Assembly (NCBI GenBank): GCA_041287635.1
Contig: JBGGNG010000040.1
Location: forward strand, 1 to 9,851
Length of the DNA: 9,851 nucleotides
Direction of reading: 5' to 3'
Source: JAOUEA01 sp041287635
GTDB taxonomy: Bacteria; Actinomycetota; UBA4738; HRBIN12
Position numbers and translations under genes: made by a program. Below are positions 1 to 5,854 of this stretch, one piece after another. Position 1 is the first letter of the stretch; every line of letters begins with the position of its first letter. The notes under the pieces were generated by a model. It was given only the letters and a program-made list of their open reading frames with translations, made no database searches and was not told the DNA's origin.

Positions 1-23
1 AGCGGTACACCGAGGCCGGCTGA
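1..23 (+). CDS. Possible C-terminal end of an upstream gene
   Basis: One frame from the window edge reads Arg-Tyr-Thr-Glu-Ala-Gly and stops at TGA 21-23. It would be the tail of a plus-strand gene lying upstream. Only six codons are visible, so neither coding status nor function can be judged. The other two forward frames stay open longer but run into the start of the next gene without a recognisable product. A 5-bp GC stem (GCCGG/CCGGC, about 15-30) sits on the stop codon but has no T tract. Confidence 0.22.
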
Positions 24-82
24 GTCCGGCAGACACGACACCGCTCCCGCGCACGCGCGCTCAGCCGACCTCCGTGGAGAAC

Positions 83-90
83 GGAGGGGG
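83..90 (+). promoter_or_regulatory. Ribosome binding site fixing the kinase start
   Basis: The purine run GGAGGGGG ends four bases before GTG 95. It lies inside the longer open frame that could start at GTG 74, so it favours GTG 95 as the true start. Confidence 0.6.
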
Positions 91-94
91 CGCA

Positions 95-985
95 GTGAAC
101 GAGCACGACCGGCTCGTCGATCGGGCCGCCCGCGAGGCACGTACCGTGCTGTTCGTCGGCGGCCTGGACGCCGGGAAGAGCACCCTGGCCCGGGCGACCG
201 CGGCGTTCGCGCTGCGGCTCGGTCGCACGGTCGCCTACCTCGATGCCGACGTGGCGCAGAAGACCGTGGGGCCGCCGGCGACCGTCGGCCTGAAGCACGT
301 GCGCGAGCCCGACGACCTCACGCTCGACCGTCTCTCGACCGCCGACGCGCTCGGGTTCGTGGGCGCGACCAGCCCCCAGGGGCACGTGCTGCCGCTCGTC
401 GGGGCGCTCGCTCGTCTGCGCGACCGGGGAAGGGCCGAGGGCGCCGACCTGATCGTCGTCGACACCAGCGCGATGGTGAGCGGCATCTGGGGCCAGCTCG
501 TGAAGTACTACAAGGTCGACATGCTCGAGCCCGACCTCGTCGTCGGGCTGCAGCGAGGCGAAGAGCTGGAGCCGGTGCTCGGCGTGATCCAGCGATTCTT
601 CGGCGTGGATCTCGTCACCCTCCCCGTGCATCCGAACGTGGTGGCGACGAGCGTGGATCAACGGTCCGAGCAGCGAGAGGGGGCGATGGCGGCCTACTTC
701 GAGGGTGACCTCCAGCGCTTCCGCGTGAAGCCCACGGTGTTCATGCCCAGCCTGCCGCCCCTGTTCGACCTGCGCGAACTCGACCGCCTGCTCGTGGGCC
801 TGTCCGACGGCGCCGGCGGCTTCACCGGGCTCGGCTACCTCGAGTACGTGCCCGAGGACCAGGGCCTGCGGCTGATCTCGCCCGTGGCAGAGCCGCCGAA
901 AGCGCTTAGACTGGGCTCCGTTCGTCTGGAGGACAGCTTCCGCGTGAAGCGCGTCGATCTCCGGAACCTCTTCGGAACCGAGTGA
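95..985 (+). CDS. Clp1/Grc3-like P-loop polynucleotide kinase family protein
   Basis: The 296-residue product has a Walker A motif GGLDAGKS (residues 22-29). This is followed by YLDADVAQ (48-55) and a Pro-Pro pair shortly after, the arrangement of the Clp1/Grc3 family (LDxDxGQ...PPG). A Walker B-like LIVVDTS ends at about residue 125, and the section after it (SGIWGQLVKYYK, EPDLVVGLQR) also resembles this family. Characterised eukaryotic and archaeal members phosphorylate the 5'-hydroxyl of RNA or DNA; the bacterial role is not established, so the substrate here is inference. The C-terminal half (about 160-296) has no motif I can name. GTG 95 is preferred to GTG 74 because of the GGAGGGGG site. 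The gene ends 12 bases before bS22, so the two may be co-transcribed. An alternative is a Mrp/cobyrinate-type P-loop ATPase, but the DxDxxQ and PP spacing argues for Clp1. Confidence 0.72.
   Translation: MNEHDRLVDRAAREARTVLFVGGLDAGKSTLARATAAFALRLGRTVAYLDADVAQKTVGPPATVGLKHVREPDDLTLDRLSTADALGFVGATSPQGHVLPLVGALARLRDRGRAEGADLIVVDTSAMVSGIWGQLVKYYKVDMLEPDLVVGLQRGEELEPVLGVIQRFFGVDLVTLPVHPNVVATSVDQRSEQREGAMAAYFEGDLQRFRVKPTVFMPSLPPLFDLRELDRLLVGLSDGAGGFTGLGYLEYVPEDQGLRLISPVAEPPKALRLGSVRLEDSFRVKRVDLRNLFGTE
907..912 (+). promoter_or_regulatory. Possible -10 box (TAGACT) upstream of bS22
   Basis: TAGACT fits the actinobacterial TAnnnT -10 consensus and lies inside the 3' end of the kinase gene. The codons spanning it are CTT and AGA, which are rare in this GC-rich window, so the bases may be constrained for something other than protein. 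Transcription from it would give bS22 a leader of roughly 80 bases. No convincing -35 is visible. Confidence 0.3.
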
Positions 986-997
986 AAGGGTCACCGC

Positions 998-1099
998 TTG
1001 CCGTCGCTGATCAAGAAGCGCCGCAAGAAGATGCGCAAGAAGAAGCACAAGAAGCTTCTGAAGCGCACGCGGCACCAGCGCATGAAGCTGGGCAAGTAA
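998..1099 (+). CDS. Small ribosomal subunit protein bS22 (AURKAIP1/COX24 domain)
   Basis: This 33-residue, extremely basic peptide starts at TTG 998 and ends at TAA 1097-1099. It begins MPSLIKKRRKKMRKKKHKK and ends QRMKLGK. The pattern IKKRR-K-M-KKKH-KLL-RTR-Q-KLGK is, from memory, nearly the same as mycobacterial bS22, a 30S protein also 33 residues long, and belongs to the AURKAIP1/COX24 domain family of mitochondrial mS38. It should bind rRNA in the small subunit. A GAAAGGG run at 984-990 lies seven bases before the TTG. The gene is easily missed because it is very short, starts with TTG and is overlapped by a longer frame (982-1896) whose local translation is a Gln/Glu/Ala-rich shadow of the Lys codons. 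It follows the Clp1-like gene by 12 bases. Confidence 0.93.
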   Translation: MPSLIKKRRKKMRKKKHKKLLKRTRHQRMKLGK

Positions 1100-1113
1100 G
1101 CGCGAGCACGCTC

Positions 1114-1896
1114 GTGCGCGCGCCACGGTTCCGGTTCGTCCGGTCCTCGGCCGCGATCGCGGTCGTGGTCGTGGTCCTCGCGCTCTCGGCCTGCGGTCCG
1201 TCGTCGCCCCCACCGTCGTCGGGCTCGCGTCCCGTCAGCTTCACGGCGTCCGGCGGCGTCGAGCTCGAGGGCCGGATCTTCGAGGCCGAGGGGGCATCGG
1301 CCGGCATCGTGCTGGCGCACATGCAGCCCGCCGATCAGTCCTCGTGGTTCGAGGAAGCGGAGACCCTCGCCGACGAGGGGTACCGCACGCTCACGTTCAA
1401 CTTCCGCGGCTACTGTCCGGGCGGCGACGCAGGGTGCTCGGGCGGGGAGACCGACCTCGCGATGCTCTGGCGCGACGTGCAGGCGGCCGTGCGGTACCTG
1501 CGATCGACCGGGATCCCTCGGGTCGCGGTGGTCGGGGCCAGCATGGGAGGCACCGCGGCCCTGGTGGCCGCCGCGCAACCGGGCGCTCGCATCGGCGCCG
1601 TCGCGACGCTCTCAGCCCCGATGGCGATCGGTGGGCTCGCGGTGACGCCTGAGACGCTAGTCGCGGCCACCTCGGCGAAGCTCTTCGTCGCCGGGAACGG
1701 CGATGTCCCGGCGGCGGACGACGCGCAACGCATGTACGACCTCAGCGTGCCACCCAAGCGGGTGGAGATCGTGCCCTCAGACGACCACGGCACCGAGCTC
1801 CTCGAGGGCAACCAGGGCCCCAACGTGCGAAGGTTGCTCACGGTGTGGCTCGCGCAGTTCCTGCCCGTGCAGGCACCCGCCGAGGGAGGCGCATGA
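1114..1896 (+). CDS. Lipoprotein alpha/beta hydrolase (dienelactone hydrolase-like)
   Basis: From GTG 1114 the product is 260 residues. It has a basic N-terminus, a hydrophobic stretch (about 12-23) and a lipobox LSAC with Cys27 as the lipid-anchored residue, then a Ser/Pro-rich linker. The mature domain has the alpha/beta hydrolase layout: a HMQPADQSSW segment near the oxyanion-hole region, NFRGYC, the nucleophile elbow GASMGG with Ser143, a likely acid at Asp197 (GNGD) and His225 in DDHGTELL. It is therefore probably an extracytoplasmic esterase or peptidase-like hydrolase tethered to the membrane; the substrate is unknown. The open frame extends back to GTG 982, but that extension crosses bS22 in another frame and would bury the signal peptide, so GTG 1114 is chosen although its ribosome site is weak. 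Its TGA overlaps the next ATG (ATGA), implying translational coupling. Confidence 0.85.
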   Translation: MRAPRFRFVRSSAAIAVVVVVLALSACGPSSPPPSSGSRPVSFTASGGVELEGRIFEAEGASAGIVLAHMQPADQSSWFEEAETLADEGYRTLTFNFRGYCPGGDAGCSGGETDLAMLWRDVQAAVRYLRSTGIPRVAVVGASMGGTAALVAAAQPGARIGAVATLSAPMAIGGLAVTPETLVAATSAKLFVAGNGDVPAADDAQRMYDLSVPPKRVEIVPSDDHGTELLEGNQGPNVRRLLTVWLAQFLPVQAPAEGGA

Positions 1897-2678
1897 CGAG
1901 GCCGATCGTCTTCTGCACCGACTACGGGTCGGCGGACGTGTTCGTGGGTGTCTGCCACGGCGTGATCGCTCGCATCGCGCCCGACGCGCGCATCATCGAC
2001 CTCACGCACGCCGTGCCTCGCCAAGACGTGTTGCGCGGCGCCCTGACGATCTCACGGGCGACCCCGTACATGCCCGGCGACGCGGTCTACGTCGCGGTGG
2101 TCGACCCCGGGGTCGGCTCGGAGCGCCGTTCGATCGCGGTGCGGACCGCGGCCGGCGCACTGCTGGTGGGGCCCGACAACGGCCTGCTCTCCCTCGCGTG
2201 GGAGACCCTCGGCGGCGCCGACGCGGCCACCGCGATCGAGGACGAGCGCGTGATGCTCTCGCCGGTGTCCAAGACGTTCCACGGACGCGACGTGTTCGCG
2301 CCCGCCGCCGCACACCTGGCTGCCGGGTTCCTGCTCGAGGACGTCGGACCGGCGGTCGACGTGGACGAGCTGCGGATCGTGGAGATGCCCGGCGCGATGG
2401 TGACGCCCGGCGCGGTCGGCACCCGCGTGATCGAGGTCGACGCGTTCGGCAACGTGCAGCTGAGCGCGCGACCGACCGACGTGGAGGCCGCCGGGATCGG
2501 GCCTCCCTTCTCCGTGTCCGGGCGAACCCTGCCGCTCGTGGGCATCTTCGCCGACGTGCCCGAGGGCGAGCTCGCCGCGATCGTCGACTCGCAGGGGTAT
2601 GTGGCCCTCGTCGTCAACCACGGCAGCGCCGCCCAGACGCTGAGCCTGAAGGCGGGCAGCGCCGTCGTGCTCGAGTGA
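1893..2678 (+). CDS. S-adenosylmethionine hydrolase (hydroxide adenosyltransferase, DUF62)
   Basis: The 261-residue protein has the full signature of the SAM hydroxide adenosyltransferase / chlorinase-fluorinase fold family: TDYGSADVFVG (9-19), DLTH (37-40), VVDPGVGSERR (69-79), GPDNGL (93-98), TFHGRDVFAP (128-137) and DAFGN (183-187). Asp71, Arg78 and His130 keep the spacing of the Asp-Arg-His triad known, from memory, in archaeal hydroxide adenosyltransferases. This argues for hydrolysis of SAM to adenosine and methionine rather than halogenation. The physiological role of this widespread family is unsettled. ATG 1893 overlaps the hydrolase stop by four bases and has GAGGGAGG at 1882-1889, so the earlier in-frame ATG at 1845 is not needed. 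It ends one base from the stop of the convergent small membrane protein gene. Confidence 0.93.
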   Translation: MTRPIVFCTDYGSADVFVGVCHGVIARIAPDARIIDLTHAVPRQDVLRGALTISRATPYMPGDAVYVAVVDPGVGSERRSIAVRTAAGALLVGPDNGLLSLAWETLGGADAATAIEDERVMLSPVSKTFHGRDVFAPAAAHLAAGFLLEDVGPAVDVDELRIVEMPGAMVTPGAVGTRVIEVDAFGNVQLSARPTDVEAAGIGPPFSVSGRTLPLVGIFADVPEGELAAIVDSQGYVALVVNHGSAAQTLSLKAGSAVVLE

Positions 2679-2679
2679 C

Positions 2680-2883
2680 CTAGGAGCCAGGCGCGCTGGG
2701 TGTGGCCGACGTGCTGGCCGAGGAACTGGCCGAGGAACTGGCCGAGGAGCTCGGCAGTTGCCCGGGACTCGCGGGGCCCGGGAAGGGATCGCCGCCTCCG
2801 CTCACGATCACGAGCTGGGCGACCGCTGCCCCGCCGATCAGCAGCAGCAGCACGACGATCATGATCAGGGTCTGTCGGCGCAT
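2680..2883 (-). CDS. Small single-span membrane protein with Ser/Ala-rich tail
   Basis: I do not recognise the family. The 67 residues comprise a basic start (MRRQ), one hydrophobic segment at about 5-28 (IMIVVLLLLIGGAAVAQLVIV), a short Gly/Pro stretch (GGGDPFPGPASPG) and a tail of Ser, Ala, Thr and Pro from residue 45. The positive N-terminus suggests the tail faces outside, either as a signal-anchor or as an uncleaved signal peptide. The tail is built on a 12-bp DNA repeat. The gene starts 12 bases after the stop of the isomerase-like gene on the same strand, so it is probably co-transcribed, but there is no strong ribosome site. It is convergent with the SAM hydrolase gene, one base apart. 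A shadow frame on the plus strand (Glu/Leu repeats) also exists; the minus frame is preferred for its membrane segment and operon position. Confidence 0.6.
   Translation of the reverse strand: MRRQTLIMIVVLLLLIGGAAVAQLVIVSGGGDPFPGPASPGQLPSSSASSSASSSASTSATPSAPGS
2714..2749. repeat. 12-bp tandem repeat, three copies
   Basis: CTGGCCGAGGAA occurs three times head to tail (2714-2725, 2726-2737, and 2738-2749 with a final G). On the minus strand it encodes Ser-Ser-Ala-Ser units of the tail of the small membrane protein. The unit length is a multiple of three, so copy-number change would preserve the frame. Confidence 0.9.
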
Positions 2884-2895
2884 GGGGGCGGCAGG

Positions 2896-3720
2896 CTAGC
2901 AGGCCTCGCCGTCGCGTCCGGCGCGGTCGGACACCCTGATGCCGAGCGCCCGCTCGGCGCGCTCCCGCATCTCGACCATGACCTCGCGCAGGCGGACCGG
3001 ATCGGTGAGGTGCGTGCGTAGGTCGACCTCGAGCGAGACCGCCCCCGCGTATCCGCTCTCGACGAGGTCGTCACAGAAGACATCGAGATCCAGGACGCCC
3101 TCGCCGGGTGGCAGGTGCGAGTCCCACCCCTTGCCGGCGTTGTCCGAGAGATGCACGTGGCTGAGCCGCTCCCCGAAACGCCGGCGCACATCGATCGGGT
3201 CGTGCCCGGCGACCGCTGCGTGGCTCGTGTCGAGCACCAGGTGCGGCAGCCCCTCGAGTTCGTCGAGGTCCTGGTTCGAGTGGAAGGTCACGCTCCGGCG
3301 CCCCATGCGCACGGGGAACATGTTCTCGATCGCCACGATCACCCCGGTGCGTGCCTCGAGGACCGGGAGCTCGTCCTCGAGCCAGCGACGGTACGCACGT
3401 TGCCACCGGAACGGCGGGTGCATCACCACGACCGGCACCTGGGCCCGCTCCGCCACCTGGATCGCCCGGTCGATCTTGCCGATCGGGTCGGTGCCCCACA
3501 CCTTCCTCGTCACCAGCAACGAGGGTGCGTGGATCGCCCCGATCGTGAGGCCGTGCTCCTCGGCCAGGGCCCGCATGCGCGCCGGGTCCTGGCTGGCGGG
3601 ATCCTTCGTGACCATCACCTCGACCCCGGTGAACCCGGTCTCGGTCACGATGCGGAACGTGTTGGCCAGCGGCCTCGCGAAGAAGGCCGCCGACGAGAAG
3701 AGCAATCCGGGCGCACTCAC
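2896..3720 (-). CDS. Sugar phosphate isomerase/epimerase-like TIM-barrel protein
   Basis: The 274-residue product matches the xylose isomerase-like / AP endonuclease 2 TIM-barrel family. Visible beta-strand ends with likely metal ligands are VEVM (Glu34), AIHAP (His64), VVVMHPP (His101), VAIENM (Glu132), LVLDTSH (Asp164, His167), LSHVHLSD (His190), PPGEG (Glu207) and VSLEVD (Glu231). This is the His/Glu/Asp divalent-metal pattern of the fold. The substrate cannot be told from sequence; isomerases, epimerases and endonuclease IV share this layout. GTG 3720 is chosen because the alignment-like start SAPGLLFSSAAF follows it and a TACCAT -10 box lies six bases upstream, suggesting a leaderless transcript. 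Upstream in-frame codons to 3786 would overlap the divergent gene. The 67-residue membrane protein gene follows closely. Confidence 0.85.
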   Translation of the reverse strand: MSAPGLLFSSAAFFARPLANTFRIVTETGFTGVEVMVTKDPASQDPARMRALAEEHGLTIGAIHAPSLLVTRKVWGTDPIGKIDRAIQVAERAQVPVVVMHPPFRWQRAYRRWLEDELPVLEARTGVIVAIENMFPVRMGRRSVTFHSNQDLDELEGLPHLVLDTSHAAVAGHDPIDVRRRFGERLSHVHLSDNAGKGWDSHLPPGEGVLDLDVFCDDLVESGYAGAVSLEVDLRTHLTDPVRLREVMVEMRERAERALGIRVSDRAGRDGEAC

Positions 3721-3726
3721 GCCACC

Positions 3727-3732
3727 ATGGTA
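3727..3732 (-). promoter_or_regulatory. -10 box for leaderless isomerase transcript
   Basis: On the minus strand the sequence TACCAT (TAnnnT) is followed by six bases and then GTG 3720, placing the transcription start at or next to the start codon. No clear -35 is seen. The lack of a good Shine-Dalgarno sequence agrees with leaderless translation. Confidence 0.5.
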
Positions 3733-3771
3733 GGCAACGGCCGCTGAAGAAGGCGCGCGCTGCGTGACCCG

Positions 3772-3777
3772 TATGCT
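3772..3777 (+). promoter_or_regulatory. -10 box for leaderless membrane protein transcript
   Basis: TATGCT (TAnnnT) is followed by seven bases and then ATG 3785, the classical spacing for a transcript beginning at the start codon. It shares the short divergent region 3721-3784 with the isomerase promoter. Confidence 0.55.
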
Positions 3778-3784
3778 GAGGGCC

Positions 3785-4489
3785 ATGTGGGTGTTCCCGC
3801 TGGTCGCGGCCGTGGTCGCCGCAGTCTTCGCCGGCCTCGTCGCGAAGCAGTACCTGAGCCGGCGCCGTCCCTCCCAGCTCGCGTGGGCGATCTCCCTCGC
3901 GATGTACGCGGCCGCCTCGCTCGCGGTGGTGTTCGGCGTCGCCGGGGGGTGGACGACCGGGGAGTTCCAGCTCTACTGGGCGCTGGGGGCCGTGCTCAAC
4001 GTTCCATTCCTGGCGGGTGGCGAGCTGATGCTGCTCGTGCGCAACCGCACCGCGCAGGCCGCGATCTGGATCCTGCTCGTGTTCCTCACGGCGTACACCG
4101 TCTCGGTGCTGCGCGGCGCCACGTTCGACGCCGCCGCGCTCGCCGAGGATCTGCCCTCGGGCAAGCACGTGTTCGGTGACGGATCGCCGGCGCACCGATT
4201 GCCGCAGCTGATCTCGATCCCCTCGTACCTCGTGCTGCTCGGCGGGGCGCTCTGGTCGGCCTGGCGCATGAGGGGCCGGCCCGAGCTGCGGGATCGGTTC
4301 GTCGGCACGCTGCTGATCGCCCTCGGCGCGACCGTGATCGCAGGCTTCGGGTCGGCCTTCGCCGCCCTGGGCCTCCTCGCCGCCTTCTCCGTGGCCCTCG
4401 CGACGGGGATCAGCGTGATGTTCCTCGGGTTCCTGCGGGCGGGGCGGCCCGCGGCGGCGCCGGTGGCGGCGACGGTTCAGGCGGCGTGA
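3785..4489 (+). CDS. Uncharacterised seven-segment integral membrane protein
   Basis: I do not recognise the family. The 234-residue product has about seven hydrophobic segments, near residues 3-22, 27-49, 61-80, 89-107, 144-162, 174-192 and 196-217. Short basic loops (SRRRPSQ, RMRGRPELRDR) lie between some of them. The longest loop (about 108-143, ATFDAAALAEDLPSGKHVFGDG) lies between segments four and five. The C-terminus is Ala/Pro/Val-rich. No catalytic or transporter motif is visible. The frame extends to GTG 3764, but ATG 3785 is chosen because of the TATGCT box seven bases upstream. The gene is convergent with the anti-sigma factor gene (seven-base gap) and divergent from the isomerase gene. 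Confidence 0.75.
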   Translation: MWVFPLVAAVVAAVFAGLVAKQYLSRRRPSQLAWAISLAMYAAASLAVVFGVAGGWTTGEFQLYWALGAVLNVPFLAGGELMLLVRNRTAQAAIWILLVFLTAYTVSVLRGATFDAAALAEDLPSGKHVFGDGSPAHRLPQLISIPSYLVLLGGALWSAWRMRGRPELRDRFVGTLLIALGATVIAGFGSAFAALGLLAAFSVALATGISVMFLGFLRAGRPAAAPVAATVQAA

Positions 4490-4496
4490 TCGCGAC

Positions 4497-5207
4497 TCAG
4501 GCGGCGGCGTCGTTCGCGTTCGCCGACCACCAGTCGGCGCTGGTGGGCGCGTCGGTGGGCGCGCCGGCGGGTTCGATCGAGATCCACAGGTCGTCGTGGC
4601 GGCTCGGGTCGAACGTGACGTCGAGGAAAACCTCGCCGCCCTCGGGGACGAAGTCGCCTGCCAACGTCGGGACGCCGTCGGACACGAGCCAGACGCGATA
4701 GACCGATTCCGCGGGCGGGGCCGGCACTCCCTCTCCCATCACGTAGAGGTGCTCCTCGCCCGGCGCCGAGATCTCCTGCACGGGCCCGACGTCGACCATG
4801 CGGGCATCGGGTCGCGCGGCGAGCTGTGCGGCGTTCGCCAGGGAGTCGGCTCGCACGTCGGCGTTGTTCGCCCGGATGTTCTGGCTGACGGTGAGCCCGG
4901 CGAGCCCCACGACGGCGACCACGCCGGCCGCCACGGCGAACAGCTGCATCGGGCGACGGCGGGGCGCCTGCGGCTCGAGCTCGCGATGCAGGCGCGGAAG
5001 GAGGGTCTCGGGCGGGGTCAGCGGCGCCGCGGCGAGACCCAGATCGGCGGTGAGCCGATGGAGGTCGTCGAGCGTGTCATGACACCTCGTGCAGCCGGGC
5101 ACATGCTCGGAGAGCAGCCGGTCGGCCTCGGCGGCGTCGGCGCCGGAGAGGCTGCGGAGCACGTAGCCCGCCAGCAGCTCCTCGATCGCATCGTGGTCGT
5201 CGGTCAC
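4497..5207 (-). CDS. RskA-type zinc-finger anti-sigma factor
   Basis: The 236-residue protein has an N-terminal anti-sigma domain with the ZAS signature H-x3-C-x2-C (His35, Cys39, Cys42). One membrane segment follows at about 88-107, then an extracytoplasmic RskA-like domain (YRVWLVSDG, LAGDFVPEGG, LWISIEPAG). It should hold the partner sigma factor at the membrane and release it on an external signal. The signal is unknown, although the redox-gene neighbourhood allows a thiol or respiratory cue as inference. GTG 5207 overlaps the sigma stop (GTGA, 5204-5207) and has GGAGG a few bases upstream, so the two proteins are translationally coupled, as is usual for such pairs. It is convergent with the membrane protein gene. 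Confidence 0.92.
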   Translation of the reverse strand: MTDDHDAIEELLAGYVLRSLSGADAAEADRLLSEHVPGCTRCHDTLDDLHRLTADLGLAAAPLTPPETLLPRLHRELEPQAPRRRPMQLFAVAAGVVAVVGLAGLTVSQNIRANNADVRADSLANAAQLAARPDARMVDVGPVQEISAPGEEHLYVMGEGVPAPPAESVYRVWLVSDGVPTLAGDFVPEGGEVFLDVTFDPSRHDDLWISIEPAGAPTDAPTSADWWSANANDAAA

Positions 5208-5797
5208 TGAACCTCCGGGTCGTCGTGGGGGGCCGTCGTGCGATCGAGGATCACGCGCAGCTTGCGCATCGCCGCGAGGGTCCTCGTCTTCACCGTGCCG
5301 ATCGGGATATCGATCTCCTCCGCGATCTGCACCTGCGTCTTGCCGCCGTAATACGCCATCTCGAGCACCTGTCGTTGTTCGGGTGGGAGCGTCTCGAGCG
5401 CCGCACGGACCTCGGTCCGACGGTCGGCCAGATCGGCCGCGTCGGTCACGCCCTCCGCTGGGTCTTCGACGGTGACGGGCTCGAGGTTCGACGCGCGTTG
5501 CTGGCGAGAGCGGATGCGCTCCTCCCGCCGCACGGTGTCGACCGCCCGATGGTGCACGAGCGAGAGGAAGAACGTGCGGAACGCGCCCCGCGCCGGATCG
5601 AAGGCCTCCGGCGCTCGCCAGAGCGCCATGAACGCCTCGTGCACCACGTCTTGGGCCAGCACCTGCTGGCCGGTGATGCGATAGGCCAGCCCGTACGCCG
5701 ACGACGAGTAGCGGCGGTAGAGCGCGTCGAACGAGCCACGATCGCCTGCTGACAGACCGCGGTGCAGTTCGAGGTCGTCTCGATCGCCGTCGCGCAT
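5204..5797 (-). CDS. ECF RNA polymerase sigma factor (SigK-like)
   Basis: The 197-residue product has sigma region 2 at about 22-95, including the aromatic/acidic core GSFDALYRRYSSSAYGLAYR and the QDVVHEAFMALW helix. Region 4 at about 133-184 includes LPPEQRQVLEMAYYGG and a helix-turn-helix (QIAEEIDIPIGTVKTR). There is no region 1.1 or 3, so it is an extracytoplasmic-function sigma factor. The RskA-type partner directly downstream makes the SigK-like ECF group likely. ATG 5797 is chosen over an in-frame upstream start at 5920 because GGGAGGA sits eight bases before it and the extension would cover the glutaredoxin start. It is divergent from the glutaredoxin gene. I see no obvious autoregulatory ECF promoter in the 57-base gap. 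Confidence 0.93.
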   Translation of the reverse strand: MRDGDRDDLELHRGLSAGDRGSFDALYRRYSSSAYGLAYRITGQQVLAQDVVHEAFMALWRAPEAFDPARGAFRTFFLSLVHHRAVDTVRREERIRSRQQRASNLEPVTVEDPAEGVTDAADLADRRTEVRAALETLPPEQRQVLEMAYYGGKTQVQIAEEIDIPIGTVKTRTLAAMRKLRVILDRTTAPHDDPEVQ

Positions 5798-5805
5798 GCG
5801 CCGTA

Positions 5806-5812
5806 TCCTCCC
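5806..5812 (-). promoter_or_regulatory. Ribosome binding site fixing the sigma factor start
   Basis: GGGAGGA on the minus strand, eight bases before ATG 5797, decides the start against the longer open frame. Confidence 0.65.
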
Positions 5813-5842
5813 AGACACCCGGCGGCCGCCGGTGACGCCGGA

Positions 5843-5848
5843 TAGGCT
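5843..5848 (+). promoter_or_regulatory. -10 box for leaderless glutaredoxin transcript
   Basis: TAGGCT is followed by six bases and then ATG 5855, so the transcript probably begins at the start codon. The same hexamer occurs before the rex leader ORF with the same spacing. No -35 match is apparent. Confidence 0.5.
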
Positions 5849-5854
5849 GCGCCG

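Noticed and set aside
15..32. Rho-independent terminator at the left edge
   Set aside because: The GCCGG/CCGGC stem is only five pairs and has no T tract.
982..1113. N-terminal extension of the lipoprotein hydrolase
   Set aside because: It reads bS22 out of frame as Gln/Glu/Ala repeats and would place the lipobox signal 44 residues inside the protein.
1703..2683. Long Arg-rich plus-strand frame
   Set aside because: Low-complexity Arg/Ala/Gly translation across two genes with strong motifs; a GC-rich shadow frame.
2702..2899. Plus-strand Glu/Leu-repeat frame opposite the small membrane protein
   Set aside because: No ribosome site and its repeats are the complement of the Ser/Ala tail; the minus frame has a clear membrane segment and operon position.
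3764..3784. Earlier GTG start for the seven-segment membrane protein
   Set aside because: It would place the TATGCT promoter box inside the gene; ATG 3785 has ideal leaderless spacing.
4490..4496. Terminator between the convergent membrane protein and anti-sigma genes
   Set aside because: The gap is only seven bases and I see no stem followed by a T tract.
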